DNA of 64,000 nt, from the NCBI GenBank assembly GCA_030704615.1, contig CM060733.1, forward strand, positions 62,992,001 to 63,056,000, in the 5' to 3' direction. This document shows, piece after piece, positions 35,465 to 45,896 of the stretch. This stretch comes from Takakia lepidozioides. Its lineage: Eukaryota > Streptophyta > Takakiopsida > Takakiales > Takakiaceae. The notes under the pieces were generated by a model, which saw nothing but the letters and a program-made list of their open reading frames with translations, was not told the origin of the DNA and did no database searches. The position numbers were made by a program, and so were the translations under genes. Each line of letters opens with the position of its first letter. Positions within the stretch are counted from its first letter, which is position 1.

Positions 35465-37063
35465 TGCATGCTTAGCCCGGCTTAGCTAGCTCAGGAATCC
35501 AATTGCAAAAACTTGTATTGTACAAATATTTGTTATAAAGGAAATGGGTTCCAAATGTTGTGCGTCCTATTTTGTTTGGAATGGTGATGCATAGTGTGGT
35601 TGGCTAGTGTGTAGAATGCATGCTAGCTTACAAAAGTGGGAGAGGTAAATTGGGTTAATCGTGTGTTTGCGCAGTGCCGAAATCGGGTGACTCCCATCCA
35701 AGGGGCAAGGAAACTTGCACCTTCTTTGGGAGTTCACGTGCTAGTGCGCACCTGGCGCGTGCGCGTACTATAACTGCGCTACCGAGGGGGTTGCCTTGTA
35801 GTGCGGGCTAACGCGGAAGCTACGTGCTCCTGTTCACGTACTATAATTGTGTAGCCTCGGGACAAAGTCGTAGTGCGGCTTCGGCGTGTTCCCGTACCTC
35901 AGGCCAGCATTCCAAGGCGGACCCAATTGTAGTGATTGGGACGCACGGTTGGTTCAAGGTTATCTTCCTAGTCAAAGGGGGTTCGAGGTGAACCCTTGCG
36001 CAAGGTGATGGCAAAAGTGGCATCATGAGCGATCGCAAGCAATGTTGTTGCAGTAAGGCGATTCGATCCTCGGGGAGGATCGTTCCTTGGCCTTGAAGTA
36101 GGCCAAGAAGAGTGCACTGGGAGGAGCTTGAGAGGCTCCACCCCTAGCCGGGACTTGGAGGAAGTCGGTCGAACTAGCTAGTGGAGAGTAGAGTCAAGTG
36201 TGGGGTTTGGTTCTTTGCCATGGGACGCCATGGTACAGAAACAAACTCCTTGATGTAGGACGCCACAACTTGGATGTTCGTTTCTACAAAATGGACAAGT
36301 CGATGAGGACATCGACTCCCTGTTGGTAGGGGTGTGTGTCGCGGCCCTTTGCCTTCAGGGCAGGGGGTCGGGACACATGAGGAGCTGCCCCTGTGGTGGG
36401 GGCAGCGGCAGCGATAGGTATGGGGGGCTGAAGCACCCTTGAGTGCCCAAGGCACTCAGGGAAGCGGAGGCGCTCACTAGGTGGAGCCCCGCACACCGGG
36501 TTGCGGTGGGGGTGGCTCCACAAGGGGTGGTGGTAGCTTAGCGGGACTTAGTAGGGGTGGCATAGGACTCACTATGGGGGCGGAGACCTCGTGGTGGGAG
36601 TCGTGGGGAGTCTTGGGACTCATCACGGTCCATAGGGGCCGTGGTGAGTGGGCCAAGACTCACCGCGACTGATCACCGGGAGTCGAGGGTTTTCGTGGTG
36701 GTTTGCCATAAAATGGCATGGCTGGTTGTGAAACCCCCGCGGACAGCTACAGAAGTATATATAGGGAGTAGTAACCCCGAGAACGGTGCAAGCCCGTTGG
36801 TGACCAAAAACTAGTGAGTAAGCGAGCGAGCCGGAAAGCGACCAAAGAGTGGGGAGCTGTTCCGGACTGCCAACTACCAAAGGGAATTTCCATTGGGCCG
36901 AAAGCGGTGGAGGGTTCCTTGGGAGAGCGAAGGGGGACCGTTATGTCCCGGTGAGCAGCCAAAGCTCCAAGTTGGCCCGGCGGCCAGGTTGGGAGTCAGG
37001 CGCGCGCATCAAAGCGAGTAGCTATGACTTGAAGGGGAGCTTACCGAAGTGAGGTGCGCGACA
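35465..37063 (+). mobile_element. 3' LTR of the chromodomain Ty3 element (plus copy), 1,599 bp
   Basis: It starts TGCATGCTTAG after GTGGGGGAGGAAA and ends GTGCGCGACA. It closely matches the inverted LTR at 28,926-30,496. No 5' LTR of this copy is in the window. The right edge abuts a gag reading frame on the minus strand at 37,064. Confidence 0.85.
36756..36765 (+). promoter_or_regulatory. LTR TATA box
   Basis: TATATATAGG lies about 1.3 kb into the LTR and is conserved in the inverted LTR. It probably marks the U3/R border about 30 bp downstream. Confidence 0.5.
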
Positions 37064-37087
37064 CTGGAGACCTCTTTGAAATTTTGG

Positions 37088-37264
37088 GTAGCTCCACTAA
37101 AAGTATGACGCCTCCCAAAGGAAGCGTAACTTATGGAGTCACCTTCCGCTAGGAAGGTGGACACCTTTATGACACACCAGACCGTGGTTTGAACCCACAA
37201 CCACATCCAACATGGTATGTGCCCTTTACCACTGAGCTACATGCTGGTTGTCGTAGCTCCACTA
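37088..37264 (-). mobile_element. tRNA-derived SINE with 12-bp target duplication
   Basis: On the minus strand a 153-bp insert (37,100-37,252) has a pol III A box (TAGCTCAGTGGT, about 37,229-37,240) and a B box (GGTTCAAACC, 37,186-37,195) in a tRNA-like head, followed by a non-tRNA body ending CATACTTTT. It is flanked by identical copies of TAGTGGAGCTAC (37,088-37,099 and 37,253-37,264). It sits inside the interrupted gag frame. A related body is at about 50,590-50,740. It is not a working tRNA: the anticodon loop is oversized and acceptor pairing is poor. Confidence 0.8.
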
Positions 37265-37398
37265 CTATTGGTCTGAAGGCTGAAACCTTTGGCCTCATTC
37301 GGCGTGGAAGGATTGGATCAGGATTGACTATTGCAGGTTCTGCTTCCGCGAATGCCAGCTTCTTTCCCTTTTTCTGGGCTTTTTCCTCTTCTTGCTCC
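37265..37398 (-). pseudogene. gag frame, downstream part (split by the 8.5-kb element)
   Basis: On the minus strand it reads EQEEEKAQKKGKKLAFAEAE and on to FRPIVVELRQP. It continues in frame from the gag segment at 45,897-46,612, which ends AALLKEQ, once the 8.5-kb element and one copy of its target duplication are taken out. The SINE and then an LTR interrupt it further on. Confidence 0.7.
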
Positions 37399-37460
37399 GG
37401 GGGCTGCTATTTCATGAGCGGCATGAGCATGAGCGGAAAAAAAAAAAACATGAGCAGACC
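37399..37460 (+). repeat. Left terminal inverted repeat of the 8.5-kb element
   Basis: GGGGGCTGCTATTTCATGAG, then GCGGCATGAGCATGAGCGG, an A-run and CATGAGCAGACC. An almost identical left end is at 51,917. Confidence 0.8.
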
Positions 37461-37619
37461 ATTGTGAGTCCACAGAAATAGGGTTAGGAGGCACGGAAAT
37501 AGGGTCATGTGAAGTTGGAATGTGGCACCAGTGGACTTGAAATGCAACATTTTATTGAAAATTTTGTGGCAAGCCACGTCTATACAAGTGTGTTCTAACT
37601 GTCATAGCCGGAATGGGCA

Positions 37620-39412
37620 CTACTCTCCTACACCCTCCGAGGAACTTGCCCCACCTACTTCCTCATCCCCCTCATCCCCCTCATCCTCCGAGCTCTGTGA
37701 TGCATCAGTTCCACTATGCCTCTCAAAAATCCCGTCCTCTCCTTGGGGGACTGTCCACCTCACCTCCTGGGAATCTTCTGCGTCTTCTCCCCCACTTTCC
37801 TCAGCAGAATCCAAGACAAATCTACGAGCCCGACGGGCTCTAATAGCTGCTGCCTCCTCCCTCATCTTCATTTTCTTGAGGCTTGCCTCGTCTAAAATCT
37901 GCTGTACACGACTAGGTTCGGAACACCTCCTAATGGACACCGAAGCAAGCCGGCAGCATTAGTATGAAGGATGTACTCTTTTTCTGGACTAGGCATGAAA
38001 TCCCCCCTGGCAAAAAAAGGCACGTTCCTCCTGCCCATGAACTCCGGTGTAGACGTCCCTCCGGCAGTACTTGGCATCCTACAGTAAGAACAAATCCATT
38101 TCAAGAATGTCAATACTAGCACAACCAGAAAGGGTTTTCAATGAAATAAGAGAGCGGAGGGAGGTGCCTCACAAAATCTGGAGGCAACTTACAATGCCAC
38201 CACTCACTCGTAAACCGGGGGCTCCTCGGCCTCGATCCCAACTTCCTCCCCCTGCTCCTTCTCGGATTTTTCCTCATCCTCCGAGGATGCCTCTTCCTCT
38301 TTCGGCAGACATTCAGCCGCTGCAAGTTCCGAGTTGTGGAGGGCAGTATCTGGCTCGAAGGCGAACACATGCCTGTCGGACAACGTCCCTGCCCACATTG
38401 AAGCACCTGAGGAACAAAGCGGGCGGTTAATAGCTTGCGGCATGCAATTGCAATCGGACCAGGGGACAAACTGAGCACGTGAAGGCTTACCCGTGCCGCA
38501 TGTGAGGTCCAGAATCCGCCCTTGGACATCCGAGCATGTCTCCATGAGGGTTTGGATGAAAGCAGGGCTCCGGGTCCGGCTGTACCGCCACGGTTTGCCT
38601 GTCTTTGTGTCCTCGGCATACTGGAGTGGGGCACATAGTTGTAGAGGACATCGTAGGTTACAGGGTCCACAGCGGCATCAACAAGACGACCGTTGTTGCG
38701 GAATTTGAACGTAGACCCTCTCTTCACAAAGCAATATGCCTCAAACACCAATGTCTGCACATCCAACAAAGAAGGGATCAACTCCAGGGTCTACTTAACA
38801 TACACAACAATATGAAGTGAATGCAATAGATTGATAACTTACACTTTGGCCCTCTGTTCGCAACCCCTGTGTACTGATGCAGAACCATTTTCTGAGGAGG
38901 ACCGGGGTGACACTTTTCGGTGTCCACCTTGCCACCGCATTCTCTGTGGTCTTCCCTCTCGTGGCAAGGACAACCACACATCCACCGTCATCCAGAAGCA
39001 TCCCCGCCAGCCCAAACCCGGCTTTCCAGTAGTCCTCAGTAAACCTGTTCCAGGTGGGCATACCATCCAGACCCTCCAGCAGCTCCCCATCTGGAATGTC
39101 GAGGAGAATCATGTTGCAAGCTCTCTCCACCTCAACTCCCCCCCCACGAGTGCTCTTGCAATCCGTGCTCACAGCCGTGAAGAATTCCATCATGGCTTCA
39201 AAACCAGGGGTGTCTTTAGGCTCTGTACCGCCAGCCCTCTTCTTGGCTTTCCCCTTCTGCTCCGCCAGAGACTTGCTGTGTGCCACCTTCTTCGCCCTGG
39301 CAGCGAGAGCGTCAAGGAAGCTCTCATTGACGCATTGGATGATGGTTGGAGGTTCTAGCTTGCCCTGTGCGTAAACGTCACCGCGGTGGACATTTATTGC
39401 CCAACTGTGCAA
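37620..39412 (-). pseudogene. Permuted amino-methyltransferase-like protein (element C copy)
   Basis: Spliced on the minus strand. The first exon (39,412 to about 38,865) has EPPTIIQCVNESFLDALAAR, then NMILLDIPDGELLEG (motif IV-like, D-x-P-x) and GLAGMLLDDGGCVVVLATRG (strand and turn after motif IV). The second exon (about 38,765-38,490) has FEAYCFVKRGSTFKF and ends in ILDLTCGTG. After an intron the frame continues ASMWAGTLSDRHVFAFEPD, completing a SAM-binding motif I and the acidic motif II. The last exon (about 38,080-37,620) ends with VRWTVPQGEDGIFE and an acidic tail. The motif IV to motif I order is that of beta-class N6A/N4C DNA methyltransferases. A 1-nt frameshift lies near 38,600 and frame changes near 38,880 and 37,950. 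The substrate is not shown by the sequence. Confidence 0.65.
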
Positions 39413-39497
39413 TTAAATGTCGGATGAAGCCTTAAATGTCGGATGAAAAACGACGGAACTCGGCCCGGAATTTCCAACGTAGAGGTAATTCAGAGTG

Positions 39498-41160
39498 CTG
39501 CAGGATGGAAATCCGGCGCCGGATTTCCATCCTGCAGGTAATTCGGAGCGCAGTTGGATGGAAATTCAGCGCCGAATTTCCATCCTGCAAGGTAGGGCGG
39601 CGCGCGAAATTTCCCTCACGCAAGTAATTCGGAGCCAAGCAGGATAGAAATTCAGTGCCGAATTTCTATCCTGCAAGGTAGGGCGGCGCGCGAATTTCCC
39701 TCACGCAGGTAATTCAGAAGCGGATGGATGGAAATCCGGCGCCGGATTTTCATCCGTGCAAGTAGGGCGGCGCGCGAAATTTTCCTCACGCAGGTAATTC
39801 GGAGGCGGATGGATGGAAATCCGGCGCCGAATTTCCATCCTGCAGGTAATTCGAATCCCGGATGGATGGAAATCCGGCGCCGAATTTCCATTCAGCAGGT
39901 AAGTCGGATCGCTGGCGTATGGATATTCGGCGCCGAATTTCCATTCGCCAGGTATTTCGAAGCGCTGAATTATCTTCCTGCAGGTAATTCTGAGCGCTGA
40001 ATTACCTTCCTGCAGGTAATTCTGAGCGTGTCCGGTAGATTTTTCGGAGAAAAACAAACCTAACTGTTTGTTTTGTGGCTGAAGTGCACTTGTAGACACG
40101 TTTTTCTTGGAATCCTTGACTGCTAGAGGCAAATCGGAACAGCCTCGGACGGAAATTCGGCGCCGTTTTTCCATTCTGGCCCCGATGGAAATACGGCGCC
40201 AAATTTCCATCCGGGGGATGGTCTCTGTCGGAGAGGTGCCGGCCTCTCCGCCGCTTTGTTGGATATTCGGTGCCGAATTTCCGTCCGGGGGTTGAAATAT
40301 GACGGCCAGGTGCCGGCCTCTCCCCCCTCCCCGACTGCATTGGAACAGCTTCGGATGGAAATTTGGCGCCGTTTTTCCATCTGGGGAGGTTTTTATGTCG
40401 GCCAGTTTTCGGCCTGACCCCCCGACACGACCTCCTTTGGGGGGGCCCGGATGGAAATTCGGCGCCGAATCTCCATCCAGGGGATGCTCTCTGTCGAACA
40501 CGTGCCGGCCTCTACGCCCGAGGCGACTTCATCCGGGCGTCCCCTGTTGGATATTCGGTGCCGAATTTCCGTCCGGGGGTTGAAATGTGACGGCCAGGTG
40601 CCGGCCTCTCCCCCCTCCCCTACTGCATCCGAACCGCCCCGGATGGAAATTCGGCGCCGTTTTTCCGTCTGGGGATGTTTTTATGCCGGCCAGTTTTCGG
40701 CCTGACCCCCCGACACGACTTCCTTTGGGGGGCCCCGGATGGAAATTCGGCGCCGAATCTCCATCCAGGGGATATTCTCTGTCGCACACGCGCCGGCCTC
40801 TGCGCCCGAGGCGACTTCATCCGGGCTTCCCCTGTTGTATATTCGGTGCCGAATTTCCGTCCGGGGGTTGTAATGTGAGGGCCAGATGGCGGCCTTTCCC
40901 CCCGAGTCGACTGCATCCGAAAGGCCTCGGATGGAAATTCGGCGCCGTTTGTCCATCCGCGGAGGTTTTTATGTCGGCCAGTTTTCGGCCTGACCCCCCG
41001 ACAGGACTTCCTTTTGGTGGATCCGAATGGAAATTCGGCGCTGAATTTCCATCCGGGGGATGTTTTCTGTCGGACAGGTGTCGGCATCTCTGCCCCAGAC
41101 GACCTCATCCGTGCGGCCCCTGTTGGATATTGGGTGCCGAATTTCCATTCGGGGGTAGTA
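39498..41160. repeat. Palindrome array P1 between the divergent genes, GAAATTCGGCGCCGAATTTC type
   Basis: About 18 palindromes. The first (39,498-39,537) is a 40-bp perfect palindrome with left half CTGCAGGATGGAAATCCGGC. Others are 26-30 bp with zero to two mismatches around GGATGGAAATTCGGC. In the left part spacers are about 45-60 bp and carry CTCACGCAGGTAATTCGGA. From 40,140 on, palindromes alternate in a higher-order unit of roughly 290 bp with blocks such as TCGGCCAGTTTTCGGCCTGA. Frames on both strands stay open by periodicity (GWKFGAEFPSG-like peptides), which is not evidence of coding. The array occupies the shared 5' region of the two genes. From 41,161 to 41,452 nothing else was seen. 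Confidence 0.9.
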
Positions 41161-41452
41161 ATGTGACGGCACGGTGCCGGCTTCTCCCCTTCAGCCGACA
41201 TCATCCGGACGGCCCCCCACTTTCTGACTGCATACCGTTGGCAGTTATTGCGCAAAGACCAGGGGCCGCATTCCGGAGACAAGGTTCATTAACACTCTGA
41301 CTGTGGATTTTTGAGATAGTTGGCTCCCTGGATTTGGATTAGGCTTCGTCGCTCGGACAAATCGGCACCGCATTCCTTCCCATCGCTGCATCCCCCTTCT
41401 AGTAGGGAGCTTCCCCGCACGCCATCCTGGCAGTCTTGTGTGCACATCTCCC

Positions 41453-44400
41453 ATGGCGGAAAACCCGAGCGCTACAGTGTACTGCCCTCCTCACGAGCAT
41501 AGAGCTTCATTTCCGTGCAGAGGGGACATCTGCCGGGTGATGGAGAAATATCTGTGCGTTCGATACCACCTGAAACCGGGGTCGGTTTTTTTGGAGGAGG
41601 AAAGGAAGGACTCAAACGGCCTTGTTGTCGAGAGTATTGTTGTGCTCCACGATGATTTCGGCGATGGCAGGGAATGGCGAGTTCCACCATCGGACAGCGT
41701 CATATACAGGGCTGTTGGGGACTTCATTTGCCCGCCAAATGCACCTTCTATCCTGGCGCCTTCCACGAAACAATCCGCGAATCAGAGAGTGGCTACCTCA
41801 AAGAGAGAAGTCCGCAACGAAGTAAATCCAGAGCCGAACCCATCCATGAAGACGAGCGAGAACCGGGTTGTTCACAACCTGTCCGACTCAGACGAGGTCA
41901 TGGAAGTTTCGAGGTTGTCCTAGAGATCAGGCAAGTCCTCAATGGACGTCAGTGGAGGAGGGAGTCATATTCCCAGCACGAGCACCGCAGTTCGATCTAT
42001 TCTTGAAATTCTGCGAGGGCTTCACCTAGAGGGACACCAGTCGGAGCTGGCGGGGCTGGACTACAGCAAGTTTGCAATTAAATCGGTTACATGCCTTCCC
42101 GCCGACGTCGACAGTAATATCTTCTTTGAGTTCCCTCCTCGGGCGGACTACTCGAGGGCGTCCGGAATGTTGACAGATATGGATAGAAAACATGACGGTC
42201 GTCCTTGGTGCGTTACCAAAACCACCAGCATGAAGATGCTCGATGGTGTGCGGGTGCGCTACGTTGTTTGTGCAGGCGCGTTGCGGTGTTTCTCCCCAAC
42301 TTGCTTCCACTTTAAATCCAGAGGTCACAGGAACGAGACCGATTGGACAGGCACAGCTCATCAACCATTTCGAGCTCAAGAGAAGGTTCCGAACTCCACA
42401 TTTGTGCGCATTGCAAAGAACCACCACACTGCATGTCTGTTTGTAATGCCAAGCAGTTCTATGTGTTGCACCGTTTCCCTGACCTCACCCGAGCTTGCAT
42501 ACACGTTGGTTCCCATTGTCACAAATTGGCGAGGGGGAACTCGCGGGAGGCTACCCACGAGGCAGAGCAGTTCGTTCAGGAGGAGGTTAAGTTGAGACCG
42601 GGTGCCAAACCCAAACAGATACAGCTCCAAGCCACCCATAAGATGGCATTGGCCAGAATTATGTCGGAAGACGGCTCCGATAGAGTTCCTCTCGGTGAGA
42701 AGGAAATGGAGGCATTGCTGGAGTCGGTGTCCCACGTATGTTCACCGAATGTCCGAAACCACATTGTCTCATGCAAACAGAAAATTGGGCGTGGCTCGGA
42801 TATGCACTCCATTCTGGAGGTGAAGCGACGATGTGGATATGACTACATTCATGGAAGTAGGTTTCCAGGACAAGGGACTGAGGCAGATCGTTGTTTCGTA
42901 TTCAAAATGTCCACGTGTGGACCTGGCAGCGGCGTCAAATTGGTCGACAGGATGACGAGTGGGGACTTGTCAAACAGTTGGGTCATGTTCGACCATATCA
43001 AGCGAATTACAAATCACCAGTGGGTGACAATGGGTGCACATGTCTACGACACCCACTGCAGGATGCTAATGACAATTGCTATTTGTGAGATGAAAGGAGA
43101 GGACACACAATCGGAGATGCTTCTTTGGCAGGGAATAAACGAACAGATGGCCAAGGCGGGATTGCCCCCTCCCAATTTCCGTGGTTTCATGGCGGACAAC
43201 GCACAAGCAAATTGGGCTGCCATCCGAAGGGTGTATGGGCAAGACCCCAATGTTCCCATGGAAGGCAAGGAGAGATCTTGTGGGTTCCATTTTTTGCAGA
43301 GCCTTTCGCAGTACACAACCAGGCTCGTGGCGCCAAATTTAGAGAGGAGCACCGTTCCATGTGCCTTGCGTGGAAGCGCGCTCCCACCTTGGATGATGCA
43401 GAGACACAGTTTGCATGTATACGGGCTTGGTGGACATCGTCAGGTGCTGTAAGGAAATCAGACGAGGGAGCAATGGTCAGTTGGCTAGCATGGTGGCATT
43501 ATCGTTTCCTCCAGTTCGGCGACTATATGCGGGAGGTGAGTTGCACGAATTCGCGTCCCGTTGAATATTATTCTTGGCCATATTTGTAACTTGCTTGTAA
43601 CCTCAACATGTGCTTGTGCAGGAAATGTGTCTCGACTCTGACACCGACATGCCAACGACAAACATGGCCGAATCAGTGCACTCTTCCTGGCGTACCTCCT
43701 CTGCGGCGCATCTGGTGGACATCCTCACTGCCACAACGGAGGACATTGTGAGGTCAATTATGCAGCAAAGCAGGTACAACGAGTTCTTGAAAGGGAAACA
43801 GTGGGCTTGGGGCCGGACAGGCAGGAAATGCTGATGCGGACTGCCTCTAGATCAAAGAATCCTCGGAAGTGGGCGGCGGCCTTACGAGAGGGCCTTCGGG
43901 ACACGCCATTGCTGCGAAGAGGCCAACATTTGGAAGGAGATGTTCATACCCGTCCAGTGAGACGAAGACTTGACGAGGCACCTAGCGGAGAAGAGGATTC
44001 ATGGCGAGCTGACAAGAATATTTGCACGCTCCCTCGTGGTCTGGTGATGTTGCCCGAGGAGGTCTCGTCGAGCACCGCAAGTCCTGCACGTTCAAGATCG
44101 TCATCTCCTTTGAGCACAGGGCGCGTGCCTCGGCAACATAACGAGCCATCTGTAGTAAAGTAGTACAACATTCCCATTGTGGAGACAAGAGTGTCGGAGT
44201 CACAGTGGAGAATCGCGAGGACATTGCCGGCATTTCGAGGGAAGTGCTGTGCCATCCGGGTGGATACGAGAGCACGTTGTGGTGAGATGATTCGGAGGAA
44301 CCCACACGGTGCTGTACCTGCACCTTGTTTCAGCGGCAGATTTTTGACTCCCACATTTGCTCACGCCACAACGCAGACATTTTGGTTCTGTAGGCACGAC

Positions 44401-45039
44401 ATAATGACCTGTGTATTTGGCAAGCCCAAGTACGGGATTCAGGGAATGCCGGAGCCTCCGGGCGTCTGGCCTGTTGCACCGGGTTGCAACCTCTCTCAGA
44501 ATGAGGCGGATGCTCTATCTGCAGCAGGATTTCGAATGGTGCAACGCACAGACATCCCGGCCCACGCATTTCCGGTTCCTCAGACCCAACCATTGCAGAC
44601 TGCTCGGTCCAGTAGAGACGGATTGGACAATTCTGCACATCCCACAATGCGATTCGGAAGAGTGAAGAGACGACACCCTCCCAACAAGTTGAATGAGACT
44701 CGGATTGCCAATGCTCTTGGGATGGCTTGCACTATTCAGAGCTCCGTGGACGTACCCCCACCCGGCCTTGGGCGTGTGTATCGGATGGCAACGGCCGGCT
44801 CGGCTGTACGTGACGATGTATACACAATTACGATTGGAGTGGAGCCGACTTGCAATTGTACGGACTTCTCGTTGATGGAAGCAAAGAAGGGTTCGAAGTA
44901 TTATCCGTGCAAGCATCTGTATTACATTTATCTGAAGAGGTTGAGGATGAACGTGACTATTGATGACTTTATTCATGCACCGGCGTTGAGCGTGAACGAG
45001 CTGCACAAACTCCTCCTTAGGGATTCCAGAAATCATTGA
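41453..45039 (+). pseudogene. MULE-like SWIM transposase (element C, full length but broken)
   Basis: Start ATG at 41,453 (MAENPSATVYCPPHEH). The N-terminal region includes DRKHDGRPWC and VVCAGALRCFSPTCFHF, a likely zinc module. Then CAHCKEPPHC, the catalytic core (HVYDTHCRML; FMADNAQANW; CGFHFLQSL), an intron (43,536-43,621, GT-AG), TTNMAESVHSSW with the probable catalytic Glu, a second Cys-rich module (CCAIR ... FWFCRHDIMTC), and the SWIM finger CNCTDF ... PCKHL (about 44,852-44,920). It ends RDSRNH-stop. Breaks seen: TAG at 41,921, a frameshift near 42,380, 1-nt deletions near 43,340 and 43,804, and TAG near 44,161. Copies A and B are intact at some of these sites, so an unbroken source copy is likely elsewhere in the genome. 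Confidence 0.8.
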
Positions 45040-45189
45040 TGGGGCAAAGGGAATCCTCCATATAGATATTTTCAATTGCATTTTGCTGTATCAAATTTTT
45101 TTTTGCAGTGTAATGAAATGCACCCCAAAACTCCTGGAATGAGGCAATATTCCATTCAAACTGAGATCCAACAGAAGCAGTTGTGGGGC

Positions 45190-45640
45190 CATTTCTGGAA
45201 AAATGGCGCCGAATTTCTCTTTTTGGGGCCGAAAACTGGCTAAGTCCCAACATGCACTGGTACCTGTGTCTGGGAAAATGGTGCCGAATTTCTCTTTTTT
45301 GGGCCGAAAACTGGCTAAGTCCCAACATGCACTGGTACCGTGTCTGGAAAAATGGCGCCGAATTTCTCTTTTTTGGGCCAAAAACTGGCTAAGTCCCAAC
45401 ATGCACTAGTACAGTGTCTGGAAAAATGGCGCCGAATTTCCCTATTTTGCGCCGAAAACTGGCTAAGTCCGAACATGCACTGGAAAAATGGCGCCGAATT
45501 ACCTGTCATGAGGGGACCTATAGCCGCGGAATTCAGCACCATTTTTCGCCAGAGAGACCTATTACCGCGACATACGTCGCCGTTTTTTCAGGTTACGGAC
45601 CCTATTACCGCGAAATTCGGCGCCATATTTGCACATGTCG
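45190..45640 (+). repeat. 3' subterminal array of element C, about 75-82-bp units
   Basis: Five or more units of GGAAAAATGGCGCCGAATTT, TTGGGCCGAAAACTGG and CTAAGTCCCAACATGCACTG, followed by diverged GGCGCC blocks and the AT-rich subterminal region. Confidence 0.85.
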
Positions 45641-45837
45641 CTGGGAATTGGCATGAGCGGAAGACGAAATATCATGAGCACAACTGTCAAAACTACAATT
45701 TTCCTTCAAGGGCCGAATAATATATTTGTTTTTCCTGACACATTGCATTAAATTAATGTTTTTATTGTTTTTTTAAAATGTTTTTTTTTTTTATTTTCGA
45801 AATTTGTACTTCTGCTCATGAAAACCGATTGTCTTAC

Positions 45838-45888
45838 TACTCCGCTCATGCCGCTCATGCCGCTCATGCTCATGAAATAGCTAACCTC
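45838..45888 (-). repeat. Right terminal inverted repeat of the 8.5-kb element
   Basis: In complement GAGGTTAGCTATTTCATGAG, then CATGAGCGGCATGAGCGG repeated. Followed directly by the target duplication CTTGCTCC. Confidence 0.8.
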
Positions 45889-45896
45889 CTTGCTCC

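Larger units (their letters stand above)
37399..45888. mobile_element. Complete 8,490-bp MULE-type DNA transposon carrying transposase and methyltransferase-like genes
   Basis: Both ends carry the motif GCTATTTCATGAGC followed by CATGAGCGG repeats, in inverted orientation. The left end starts GGGGGCTGCTATTTC; the right end in complement starts GAGGTTAGCTATTTC. The 8-bp sequence CTTGCTCC flanks it at 37,391-37,398 and 45,889-45,896. The insertion splits a retrotransposon gag ORF, and the two sides join in frame, which independently supports the limits. Inside, left to right: methyltransferase-like gene (minus, 37.6-39.4 kb), palindrome array (39.5-41.2 kb), transposase gene (plus, 41.45-45.04 kb), second array (45.19-45.64 kb). 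MULEs usually make 8-11-bp duplications. Both genes now carry breaks. Confidence 0.85.

Noticed and set aside
37184-37242. A genuine tRNA gene
   Set aside because: A and B boxes are present, but anticodon loop and acceptor pairing do not fit; the target duplication shows a SINE.
39498-41160. A CRISPR-like array (regular palindromes with spacers)
   Set aside because: Spacers are themselves repeated, palindromes vary, the setting is a eukaryotic transposon with introns, and no cas genes are present.
39701-41300. Overlapping ORFs of 220-266 codons on both strands
   Set aside because: They come from the palindrome array's periodicity, with the same GWKFGAEFPSG-like peptides on both strands and in several frames.
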